DNA of 64,000 nucleotides from Xestospongia bergquistia (taxonomy: Eukaryota; Porifera; Demospongiae; Haplosclerida; Petrosiidae): positions 5,001-69,000 of the forward strand of contig OZ014425.1 in the NCBI GenBank assembly GCA_963965975.1, written 5' to 3'. Under the pieces are notes generated by a model, which ran no database searches, was not told the DNA's origin, and saw only the letters and a program-made list of their open reading frames with translations. Shown piece by piece: positions 1-12,000 of this stretch (the first letter of the stretch is position 1; the number at the start of each line of letters is the position of its first letter). A program made the translations under genes and the position numbers.

Positions 1-2413
1 TGACATCGAACATGACGTTTCAGAGGAAACAGAAGATGATCTAGAGGAAGCTGATAGCATGGAAGATAACCTATTGGAATATGAAGGTATTTGCTTTAAT
101 TTTTGTAATAACGAAAAACAAAATAAAACTATTAGAACCAACAATTACTCCACTGATAACTGTAACTGAAACAGGTGAAGTGGATACCTGTGTAGATGAT
201 AAAAGAGATGTTGACAAATTGGAGGAAAGGACATGTGATGAGTTTTTAAAGAATGGTTGTGGTTGTACTAGTAAATGTTCAAGCTACTTCGATGAGGGGT
301 ATATACGAAGCATTCGAAATGAAATGGCAGAATTATCTCGAAATGAATTAGACTTACTGATAATGGGCGAGTTATTGACTTCAATACAAAATGGACCAAT
401 GACATCTGCTTTGAAACATCTACCTGTGGAGAGAAAATATACTCATACTATTTACTATCACAACAGACACAAGGTGAATAGCTAAGAAATTACAATTAAC
501 AGCATTAGTTACTTGTCTAGATTTGTCAAAAAACGTTCCTCTTCCTCCACGGAATTGGTAAATTCAGGTTAGATGCCATCAAAAAAAGCTATCTAGAGAA
601 TGGCATCAAACTAAGGTACAATTAGCATAAAAATACCAACAAACCATTGTGTTCATTAATAGGAGACATGGAAACACCAACAGAGAACCAGCTGTTGCAT
701 TCAGCTTTGACTTAACATCTAAAATTATAACTTTTATTCAAAACTACACCGAAGCTAATGCCATTTTGCTACCAGGACGAATACCTGGATACAAAAAATA
801 TGACATGAAACTTTTGCCATCAAGCACATCCAAGAGAGCAGTGTACTTGGAGTACATTAAAGCCAATGGAGCAAATACTGACAGATTACCATCAGTCTCA
901 GCATTTAACAGGATATGGCAAAAGTACTTACCAAACATAATCATAACAAAACCTATGACAGATCTTTGCTGGATCTGCCAAAGGAATAGTACAGCTATTG
1001 TCCGATCTGCAAACAACCTAGAAAAACAATCGGAAGTAAGTAACGTCATACAAGTACAAGTACACTTGTTACACTTCCAACTTTAGGCATTACGTCTCGC
1101 AAAAGACCACATTACCTTGGTGAAACAGGAACGAGAATATTACCGTGCCATCTTAAAAGACTCATTAACAGAGTTAAAAGACCTGTTCATTATTGATGGT
1201 ACTGTAATAGTGACAAATTACTTCTTAATTTGTCATTTTCTTGTAGATGGTACAGCAAGTGGAAGGTTTCACCCACCAATTTCCAGGCCAGTCACAACGT
1301 TAAATATCAGAGCTCACTATAGTTTTGATTTTGCACAACAGGTACCTTCTAAAACAGCTATTACTATCACATATTTCAATTACAGTAATAGGTCCACTAC
1401 CCATCAAATCCACTTCAACCAGGGCCACTATACTTCTTAACGCCACGCAAGTGTGCTATCTTCGGTGTTTGCTGTGAAGCAATACCAAAACAAATGAATT
1501 ATCTAATAGATGAGGCATTAGATACAGGCAAAGGAGTCAATGCAGTAATCAGTATGGTACATCATTATTTGGAAAATCATGGTCTAAACACTACTATAAT
1601 ACATCTGAATGCTGATAATTGTTCAGGTCAGAATAAAAACAATGCTTTTATACAGGTAATAAACAAACAATAAAGGTAATAATGAACAATTCTTACCTTT
1701 CAGTATTTAATGTGGAGAGTAATAACAAAAAGAAACAAAGAAATCACTATGTCGTTCCTACCAGCTGGTCACACCAAATTTTCGCCAGATTGGTGTTTTG
1801 GCCTTCTGAAACAGAGATTTAGAAGAACTGAAGTTAACAGCTTAAGCGATATTGTAAGTATCGTAAATCAGTCTTCGTATGTCAACTCAGCACAGTTAGT
1901 CGGAACACATGAGGGAGAAATTCTAGTGAAAACATTTGACTGTACTGGATATTTGGCTACCTTCTTTAAAAAGATACCATCAATAAAAAAAAACATCATT
2001 TTAATATTAACAGCAATGATGGTCAAATCTTCATTAAAGAAACATCTACAACTAACTCCACTACAATAAATCTACTTCGTTTTCCTGATATAATACCACC
2101 AAATGAAACGTTACCACAACAACTTCATCCTAAGGGTCTTTCATCAGAAAGGCAGTGGTACCTCTATGACAAAATTCGGCAGTACTGTTCTGAAGATTCC
2201 AAAAACAAGACATGTCCATTGCCTGATATACCACGGCCAAACACACCTTGCCAAACACCTGAGCCACAATCATCACCTCCTCCAACACCTGAACAATGTT
2301 CAACAAGACCACAAACATTCGCTGTTCAACCACTTAGATCATCATCAAAATCTTCAAAAAAATGTGGAAAATGCAGTCAAGTGGGACACAACAGGAGGTC
2401 ATGTAAACAATAA
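1..2413 (+). CDS. Transposon-associated DUF7869-type protein, multi-exon, single frameshift, 5' end outside window
   Basis: I recognise a multicopy invertebrate family whose core matches the DUF7869 region, thought to be transposase-derived; its function is unknown. Splice-consistent exons are 1-86, 175-473, 521-615, 663-1035, 1087-1198, 1247-1341, 1392-1655 and 1704-2413, with introns of 47-51 bp except the first (88 bp). In order the product shows an acidic N-terminus, a Cys cluster (GCGCTSKC), FLFLHGIGK, LLPGRIPGY, KPMTDLCWICQ, HYSFDFAQQ, NADNCSGQNKNN, AGHTKFSPDWCFGLLKQRF, a Pro-rich linker and a final CX2CX4HX4C zinc knuckle (CGKCSQVGHNRRSC). The reading frame is open through all exons until an A9 run at 1985-1993. 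There the frame must shift by one base to continue into the conserved C-terminus, which reads on to the stop at 2411-2413. It is either a very young pseudogene or carries a homopolymer sequencing error. The true start is unknown because the window opens inside an exon; an in-frame Met codon lies at 59. Confidence 0.7.
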
Positions 2414-3061
2414 CTATAAACTTTTTAATGGCTTTTCTAAAAGCCACAACATACACACCTAATACAACAAAATCAACAAAATTTATATAAAACACATTTC
2501 TTAAAAGCACTTGACCTCTTCCTGCCTTAATTAATTAATAGGCGTGGTTCATACCTTAGTACTCTATCAAGAAAACAGTTTTAATACCATCACAATAGCT
2601 AGAAAGCATTAAAACCTCTAACTAAAAGCGCTTGACCAAATACAACAAATAAAATCAACTATAAACTACACACATAATTAAATCAACTTACATACGTTAT
2701 CCACTTTGATTTGCATAACAAATAACGAATGAACAATCATCCACATTCCTTAAGGTCCAAATCACACGGTAAGTAAGAGCAGAAAAGATGGTAGAAACAA
2801 ACAGTCAAACTCGCTACTTTTCCAGTAATGTGCAACGTGGAAAGCTACATCGGTGACATCATCAAACGGAAAATATACGGAAACCTTAAAATTCAATTTT
2901 CTCAAAAAGACAATTTCTGACAAATGTAATGTAAACGCATAATATCTTAGCAACCAAAGAGTGTAACACTATACGACAAACGTCATTTGTAGAGGAAATG
3001 ACGCTCTTTAACGTGATACCAATAACTCAATTTTCGAATTTTGCGCAAAGTGTGTGGTTTT
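2414..3061. other. AT-rich spacer between DUF7869-type gene and satellite array
   Basis: I see no coding region here. The 3' part (about 2950-3061) grades into the first, most diverged S1 satellite monomer. No terminal inverted repeat of the upstream transposon-like gene could be recognised. Confidence 0.5.
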
Positions 3062-6000
3062 CTAAAATTGGGTCACAATTTCTAAGTTCTTTGGCGCCAA
3101 AACTTTTTTTTTAATTTAACCCTTTATTTCCTACGTTATTTGGCGCCAGATATACGTGTATTTTAACCCCTTAGTCACCCAAAAGTTTAGAAAAATTTAA
3201 ATCATAATTTCTATGTTTTTGGCGCCAAAACTTTTTTTTAATTTAACCCTTTATTTCCTACGATATTTGGCTCCAGAAATACGTGTATTTTAACCCCTTA
3301 GTCACCAAAAAGTTTAGAAAAATTTAAATCATAATTTCTAAGTTTTTTGGGGACAAAAATTTTTTAAAATTTAACCCTATATTTCCTAAGTTATTTGGCG
3401 CCAGATATACGCGTATTTTAACCAATTAGTCACCCAAAAGTTTAGAAAATTTTAAATCATAATTTCTATGTTTTTGGCGCCAAAACTTTTTTTAATTTAA
3501 CCCTTTATTTCCTACGATATTTGGCGCCAGAAATACGCGTATTTTAACCCCTTAGTCACCAAAAAGTTTAGAAAAATTTAAATCATAATTTCTAAGTTTT
3601 TTGGAGACAAAAAATTTTTAAAATTTAACCCTATATTTCCTAAGTTATTTGGCGCAAGACATAAGCGTATTTTAACCCATTAGTCACCCCAAAAGTTTAG
3701 AAAAATTTAAGTCATAAATTCTAAGATTTTTTGAGCAAAAATTTTTCAAATTTAACCTTATTTCCTACGTTATTTGAGCCAAAAATACGCGTATATTAAC
3801 CTCTTAGTGTCCCAAAAATTTTAGAGAAATTTAAGTCATAATTTCTAAGATTTTTTGCACCAAAAAAATTTTTAAATTTAACCCTTTATTTCCTACGTTA
3901 TTTGGCGCCAGAAATAAAGCGTAGTTTAACCCCTTAGTCACCCAAAAAGTTTAAAGCAATTTAAGTCATAATTTCAAAGTTTTTTGGCGCCAAAAATTTT
4001 TAAATTAAACCCATTATTTCCTACGTTATTTGGCACCAGAAATACGCAGATTTTAACCCATTAGTCACCCCAAAAGTTTAGAAAAATTTAAGTCATAATT
4101 TCTAAGTTTTTTGGCGCCAAACATTTTTTAAATTTAACCCTTTATTTCCTACGTTATTGTGCGCCAAAAATACGCGTATTTTAACCCCTTAGTAACCCCA
4201 AAAGTTTAGAAAAGTTTAAGTCATATTTTCTAAGTTTTTTGGCTCCGAAAAATGTTTAATTTTACCCTTTATTTCCTACGTTATTTGGCGGCAGAAATAC
4301 GCGTATTTTAACCCCATAATCATCCCAAAAGTTTAGAAAAATTTAAGTCATAATTTCTAAGTTTTTTGGCGCCAAAATTTTTAAATTTAACCCTTTGTTT
4401 CCTACGTTTTGGCGCCAAAAATACGCGTATTTTAACCCCTTAGTAACCAAAAAAGTTTGGAAAAATTTGAGTCATAATTTCTAAGTTCTATGGAGCCAAA
4501 TATTTTTTTAAATTTAACCCTTTATTTCCTACGTTATTAGGCGCCAAAAATACGCGTATTTTGACCCCTTGTAACCCAAAAAGTTTGGAAAAATTTCAGT
4601 CATAAATTCTAAGTTTTTTTGCGCCAATAATTTTTAAAATTTAACCCTTTATTTCGTACGTTATTTGGCGCCAAAAATACGCGTACTGTAACCCCTTAGT
4701 AACCCAAAAAGTTTGGAAAAATTTGAGTTATAATTTCTAAGATTTTTGGTGGCAAAAATTTTTTAAAAATTTAACCCATTATTTCGTACGTTATTTGGCG
4801 CCTAAAATACGCGTACTGTAACCCCTTAGTAACCCAAAAAGTTTGGAAAAATTTGAATCATAATTTCTAAGATTTTTGGTTGCAAAATTTTTTTTAATTT
4901 AACCCTTAATTTCATACGTTATTAGGCGCAAAAAATACGCGTATTTTAACCCCTAAGTAACCCAAAAAGTTAGGAAAAATTTGACTCATATTTTCTAAGT
5001 TTTTTTGCGCCAAAAATTTTTTAAATTTAACCCTTTATTTCCTACGTTATTTGGCGCCGAAAAGACGCGTATTTTAACCCCTTAGTTACCCAAAAAGTTT
5101 GGAAAAATTTCAGTCATAAATTCTAAGTTTTTTTGCGCCAATAATTTTTAAAATTTAACCCTTTATTTCCTACGTTATTTGGCGCCAAAAATACGCGTAC
5201 TGTAACCCCTTAGTAACCCAAAAAGTTTGGAAAAATTTGAATCATAATTTCTAAGATTTTTGGTTGCAAAAATTTTTTAAATTTAACCCTTTATTTCCGA
5301 CGTTATTTGGCGCCTAAATTACGCGTATTTTAACCCTTAGTAACCCAAAAATTTTGAAAAATTTGAGTCATAATATCTAAGTTTATTGGCGCTAAATTTT
5401 TTTTAAATTTAACCCTTTCTTTCCTACGTTATTTAGCGCCAAAGATACGCGTATTTTAACCCCTTAATAACCCAAAATGTTTTGAAAAATTTGAGACATA
5501 ATATCTAAGTTTATTGGCAACAAAAATTTTTAAAATTTAACCCTTTATTTCCTACGTTATTTGACGCCGAAAATACGCATATTTTAACCCCTTAGTAACC
5601 CAAAAAGTTTGGAAAAATTTGAGTCATAATTTCTAAGTTTATTGGCGCCAATTTTTTTTAAATTTAACCCTTTCTTTCCTACGTTATTTGGTGCCAAGAA
5701 TACGCGTATTTTAACCCCATAGTAACCCTAAACGTTTGGAAAAATTTGAGACATAATATCTAAGTTTTTTGGAGCCAAAATTTTTTTAAATTTAACCCTT
5801 TCTTTTCTACGTTATTTGGAGCCTAAAATACGCGTCTTTTCACCCCTTAGTAACCCAAAAATTTTGGAAATATTTGAGTCAAAATTTCTAAGTGTATTGG
5901 CGCTAATTTTTTTTAAATTTAACCATATCTTTCCTACGTTATTTGGTGCCAAGAATACGCGTATTTTAACCCCTTAGTAACCCAAAAAGTTTGGAAAAAT

Positions 6001-9000
6001 TTGAGACATAATATCTAAGTTTAATGGAAACAAATTTTTTTTAAATTTAACCCTTTCTTTCCTACGTTATTAGGCGCCAAAAATACGCGTATTTTAACCC
6101 CTTAGTAACCCAAAAAGTTTTGAAAAATTTGAGTCATAATATCTAAGTTTATTGGCACTAAAATTTTTTAAATTTAACTTTTTCTCTTACGTTTTTGGCG
6201 CCAAAAATACGCGTATTTTAACCCCTTAATAACCCAAAATGTTTGGAAAAATTTGAGACATAATATCTAAGTTTATTGGCAACAAAAATTTTTAAAATTT
6301 AACCCATTATTTCCTAAGTTATTTGGCGCCGAAAATACGCGTATTTTAACCCCTTAGTAACCCAAAAAGTTTGGAAAAATTTGAGTAATAATTTCTGAGT
6401 TTTTTGGCGCCAATTTTTTTTTTAATTTAACCCTTTCTTTACTACGTTATTTGGCGCCAAAAGTACGCGTATTTTAACGCCTTAGTAACCCAAAAGTTTT
6501 GAAAAATTTGAGTCATAATATCTAAGTTTATTGGCGCTAAATTTTTTTTTAATTTAACCTTCTTTACTACGTTATTTGGTGCCAAGAATTTGCGTATTTT
6601 AACCCCTTAATAACCCAAAAAGTTAGGAAAGTTTGACTCATATTTTCTAAGTTTTTTGGTGGCAAAATTTTTTTAAATTTAACCCCTTATTTCCTACGTT
6701 ACTTGCCGCCAAAAATACGTGTATTTTACCCCCTTAATAACCCAAAATTTTGGAAAATTTTGACTCATATTTTCTTAGTTTTTTGGCGCCAAATTTTTTT
6801 TTAAATTTAACCCTTTCTTTCCTACATTATTTGGCACCTAAAATACGCGTATTTTAACCCCTTAGTAACCCAAAAACTTTGGAAAAATTTGAGTCATAAT
6901 ATCTAAGTTTCTTGGCGCCAATTTTTCTTTAAATTTAACCCCTTATTTCCTACGTTATTTGGCGCCAAAAATACAAGTATTTTAACCCCTTAGTAACCCA
7001 AAAAGTTAGGAAAAATTTAACTCATATTTTCTAAGATTTTTGGTGGCAAAAATTTTTTAAATTTAACCCTTTCTTTCCTACGTTATTTGGCACCGAAAAG
7101 ACGCGTATTTTAACCCCTTAGTAACCCAAAAAGTTTTGAAAAATTTGAGTCAAAATTCTATGTTTTTTAACGCCAATTTTTTTTTAAATTTAACCCTTTA
7201 TTTCGTACGTTATTTAGCACCAAAAATACGGGTGATTTAACCCCTTAGTAAGCCAAAAAGTTAGGAAAAATTTGAGTCATAGTATCTAAGTTTTTTGACG
7301 CAATTTTTTTTTAAATTTAACCCTTTATTTGGCGCCAAAATACGCGTATTTTAACCCCTTAGTAACCAAAAAACTTTGGAAAAATTTGAGTCATTTTTTC
7401 TAAATTTTTTTACGCCAAAAATTTTTTAAATTTAACCCTTTCTTTCCTACGTTATTTGGCACCGAAAAGACGCGTATTTTAACCCCTTAGTAACCCAAAA
7501 AGTTTGGAAAAATTTGAGTCAAAATTCTATGTTTTTTGGCACCAATTTTTTTTAAAATTTAACCCTTTACTTCGTACGTTATTTAGCGCCAAAGAAAGGC
7601 GTGATTTAACCCCTTAGTAACCCAAACGTTTGGAAAAATTTGAGTCATATTTTCTAAGTTTTTTGTCGTCAAAAATTTTTTTAAATTTAACCCTTTATTT
7701 TCTACGTTATTTGGCGCCAAAAATACGCCTATTTTATCCCCTTAGTAACCCAAAAAGTTTGGAAAAATTTGAGTCATAATTTCTAAGTTTTTTGGCGCCA
7801 AACATTTTTTTAAATTTAACCCTTTATTTCCTACGTTTTTTGGCGCCAAAAATACGCGTCTTTTAACCCCTTAGTCACCCAAAAAGTTTAGAAAAATATA
7901 AGTCATAATTTCTAATTTTTTTGGTGCCAAAAATTTTTAATTTAACCCTTTATTTCCTACGTTACTTGGAGCCAGAAATACGCGTAGTTTAACCCCTTAG
8001 TCACCCAAAAAGTTTAGAAAATTTTAAGACATAATTTCTTTTTTTTTGGCGCCAAAAATTTTTTTACATTTAACCCTTAATTTCCTACGTTAATTGGCGA
8101 CAGAAATACGCGTATTTTAACCCCTTAGTAACCCAAAAAGTTTGGAAAAATTTGAGTCATATTTTCTAAGTTTTTTGTTGGCAAACATTTTTTTAATTTA
8201 ACCCTTTCTTTCCTATGTTCTTTGGCGCCAATAAGTCGCGGATTTTAACTACTTAGTAACACAAAAAGTTTGGAAAAATTTGAGTCAAAATTCTGTTTTT
8301 GGCGCCAATTTTTTTTAAAATTTAACCCTTTATTTCGTACGTTATTTAGCGCCAAAAATACGCGTGATTTAACCCCTTAGTAACCCAAAAAGTTTGGAAA
8401 AATTTGAGTCATAGTATCTAAGTTTTTTTGACGCCAATATTTTTTTAAATTTAACCCTCTATTTCCTACGTTATTTGGCGCCAAAAATACGAGTATTTTA
8501 ACCCCTTACTAACCCAAAAAGTTAGGAAAGTTTGACTCATATTTTCTAAGTTTTTGGTGTCAAAAATTTTTTAAATTTAACCCTTTATTTCCAACGATAT
8601 TTGGCGCCAAAAATACGCGTATTTTAACCCCTCATTAACCCAAAAAGTTTGGAAAAATTTGAGTCATAATTTCTAAGTTTTTTAGCGCCAATATTTTTTT
8701 AAATTTAACCCTTTATTTCCTACGTTATTTGGCGCCAAAAATACGCGTATTTTAACCCCTTAGTAACCCAAAAAGTTAGGAAAAATTTGACTCATATTTT
8801 CTAAGTGTTTTGGTGGCAAAAATTTTTTAAATTTAACCCTTTCTTTCCTACGTTATTTGGCGCCAAAATACTCGTATTTTAACCCCTTATTAACCCAAAA
8901 AGTTTGGAAAATTTTGACACATATTTTCTAAGTTTTTTTGCGCCAACAATTTTTTAAACTTAACCTTTTCTTTAGTACGTTATTCAGCACCAAAAAGACG

Positions 9001-12000
9001 CGTATTTTAACCCCTTAGTAACCCAAAAATTTTGGAAAATTTTGAGTCATAATTTCTAAGATTTTTGGCGCAAAAATTTTTTAAATTAAACAATTTCTTT
9101 CCTATGTTCTTTGGCGCCAATAAGACGCATATTTTAACCCCTTAGTAACCCAAAAAGTTAGGAAAGTTTGACTCATATTTTCTAAGTTTTTTGGTGTCAA
9201 AAATTTTTTTAATTACACCCTTTATTTCCAACGATATTTGGCGCCTAAACTACGCGTATTTTAACCCCTTAGTAACCCAAAAAGTTTGGAAAAATTTGAG
9301 TCATAATTTCTAAGATTTTTGGTGGCAAAAATTTTTTAAAAATTTAACCCATTATTTCGTACGTTATTTGGCGCCTAAAATACGCGTAATTTAACCCCTT
9401 AGTAACCCAAAAAGTTTGGAAAGATTTGAGTCATAATATCTAAGTTTTTTGTTGCCAATTTTTTTTTTAATTTAACCCTTAATTTCCTACGTTATTAGGC
9501 GCAAAAAATACGCGTATTTTAACCCCATAGTAACCCTAAAAGTTTGGAAAAATTTGAGACATAATATCTAAGTTTTTTGGAGCCAAAATTTTTTTAAATT
9601 TAACCCTTTCTTTTCTACGTTATTTGGCGCCGAAAAGACGCGTATTTTAACCCCTTAGTTACCCAAAAAGTTTGGAAAATTTCAGTCATAATTTCTAAGT
9701 TTTTAGGCGCCAAATTTTTTAAAAATTTAACTCTTCATTTCCTAAGTTATTAGGCGCCAAAAATACGTGTATTTTATCCCCTTAGTAACCCAAAAAGTTT
9801 GGAAAAATTTCAGTCATAAATTCTAAGTTTTTTTGCGCCAATAATTTTTAAAATTTAACCCTTTCTTTCCTACGTTATTTGGTGACAAGAATACGCGTAT
9901 TTTAACCCCTTAGTAACCCAAAAAGTTTTGAAAAATTTGAGACATAATATCTAAGTTTATTGGCTACAAATTTTTTTTAAATTTAACCCTTTATTTCCTA
10001 CGTTATTTGGCGCCAAAAATACGCGTATTTTAACCCCTTAGTAACCCAAAAAGTTTTGAAAAATTTTAGTCATAATATCTAAGTTTATTGGCGCTAAATT
10101 TTTTTTTAATTTAACCCTTTCTTTCCTACGTTCTTTGGCGCAAAAAATACGCGTATTTTAACCCCTTAATAACCCAAAAAGTTTGGAAAAATTGGAGACA
10201 TAATATCTAAGTTTATTGGCAACAAAATTTTCAAAATTTAACCCTTTATTTCCTACGTTATTTGGCGCCGAAAATAAGCGTATTTTAACCCCTTAGTAAC
10301 CCAAAAAGTTTGGAAAAATTTGAGTCATAATATCTAAGTTTTTTGGCGCCAATTTTTTTTAATTTTAACCCTTTATTTCCTACGTTATTTGGCGCCAAAA
10401 ATAGGCATATTTTAACCCCTTAATAACCCAAAAAGTTAGGAAAGTTTGACTCATATTTTCTAAGTTTTTTGGAGGCAAAATTTTTTTAAATTTAACCCCT
10501 TATTTCCTACTTTATTTGCCGCCAAAAATACGCGTATTTTAACCCCTTAATAACCCAAAATTTTGGAAAATTTTAACTCATATTTTCTTAGTTTTTTGGC
10601 GCCAAAATTTTTTTTAAATTTAACCCTTTCTTTCCTACATTATTTGGCACCTAAAATACGCGTATTTTAACCCCTTAGTAACCCAAAAACTTTGGAAAAA
10701 TTTGAGTCATAATATCTAAGTTTCTTGGCGCCAATTTTTCTTTAAATTTAACCCTTTATTTCCTACGTTATTTGGCGCCAAAAATACAAGTATTTTAACC
10801 CCTTAGTAACCCAAAAAGTTTGGAAAAATTTGACTCATATTTTCTAAGTTTTTTGGTGGCAAAAATTTTTTAAATTTAACCCTTTCTTTCCTACGTTATT
10901 TGGCACCGAAAAGACGCGTATTTTAACCCCTTAGTAACCCAAAAAGTTTTGAAAAATTTGAGTCAAAATTCTATTTTTTTTAACGCCAATTTTTTTTTAA
11001 ATTTAACCCTTTATTTCGTACGTTATTTAGCGCCAAAAATACGCTTGATTTAACCCCTTAGTAAGCCAAAAAGTATAGAAAAATTTGAGTCATAGTATCT
11101 AAGTTTTTTGACGCAATTTTTTTTTAAATTTAACCCTTTATTTCCTACTTTATTTGGTGCCAAAATACGCGTATTTTAACCGCTTAGTAATCAAAAAACT
11201 TTGAAAAAATTTGAGTCATTTTTTCTAAGTTTTTTTTACGCCAAAAATTTTTTAAATTTAACCCTTTCTTTCCTACGTTATTTGGCACCGAAAAGACGCG
11301 TATTTTAACCCCATAGTAACCCAAAAAGTTTGGAAAAATTTGAGTCAAAATTCTATGTTTTTTGGCACCAATTTTTTTTTAAATTTAACCCTTTACTTCG
11401 TACGTTATTTAGCGCCAAAGATAAGCGTGATTTAACTCCTTAGTAACCCAAACGTTTGGAAAAATTTGAGTCATATTTTCTAAGTTTTTTGTCGCCAAAA
11501 ATTTTTTTAAATTTAACCCTTTATTTTCTACGTTATTTGGCGCCAAAAATACGCCTATTTTATCCCCTTAGTAACCCAAAAAGTTTGGAAAAATTTGAGT
11601 CATAATTTCTAAGTTTTTTGGCGCCAAAAATTTTTTTAAATTTAACCCTTCATTTCCTACGTTTTTTGGCGCCAAAAATACGCGTCTTTTAACCCCTTAG
11701 TCACCCAAAAAGTTTAGAAAAATATAAGTCATAATTTCTAATTTTTTTGGCGCCAAAAATTTTTTTAAATTTAACCCTTTATTCCCTACGTTACATGGAG
11801 CCAGAAATACGCGTAGTTTAACCCCTTAGTCACCCAAAAAGTTTAGAAAATTTTAAGACATAATTTCTTTTTTTTTTGGCGCCAAAAATTTTTTTACATT
11901 TAACCCTTAATTTCCTACGTTAATTGGCGACAGAAATACGCGTATTTTAACCCCTTAGTAACCCAAAAAGTTTGGAAAAATTTGAGTCATATTTTCTAAG

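Noticed and set aside
744-1049. Minus-strand 101-codon frame within the DUF7869-type gene
   Set aside because: It is a shadow of exon 663-1035, whose plus-strand frame has the family motifs.
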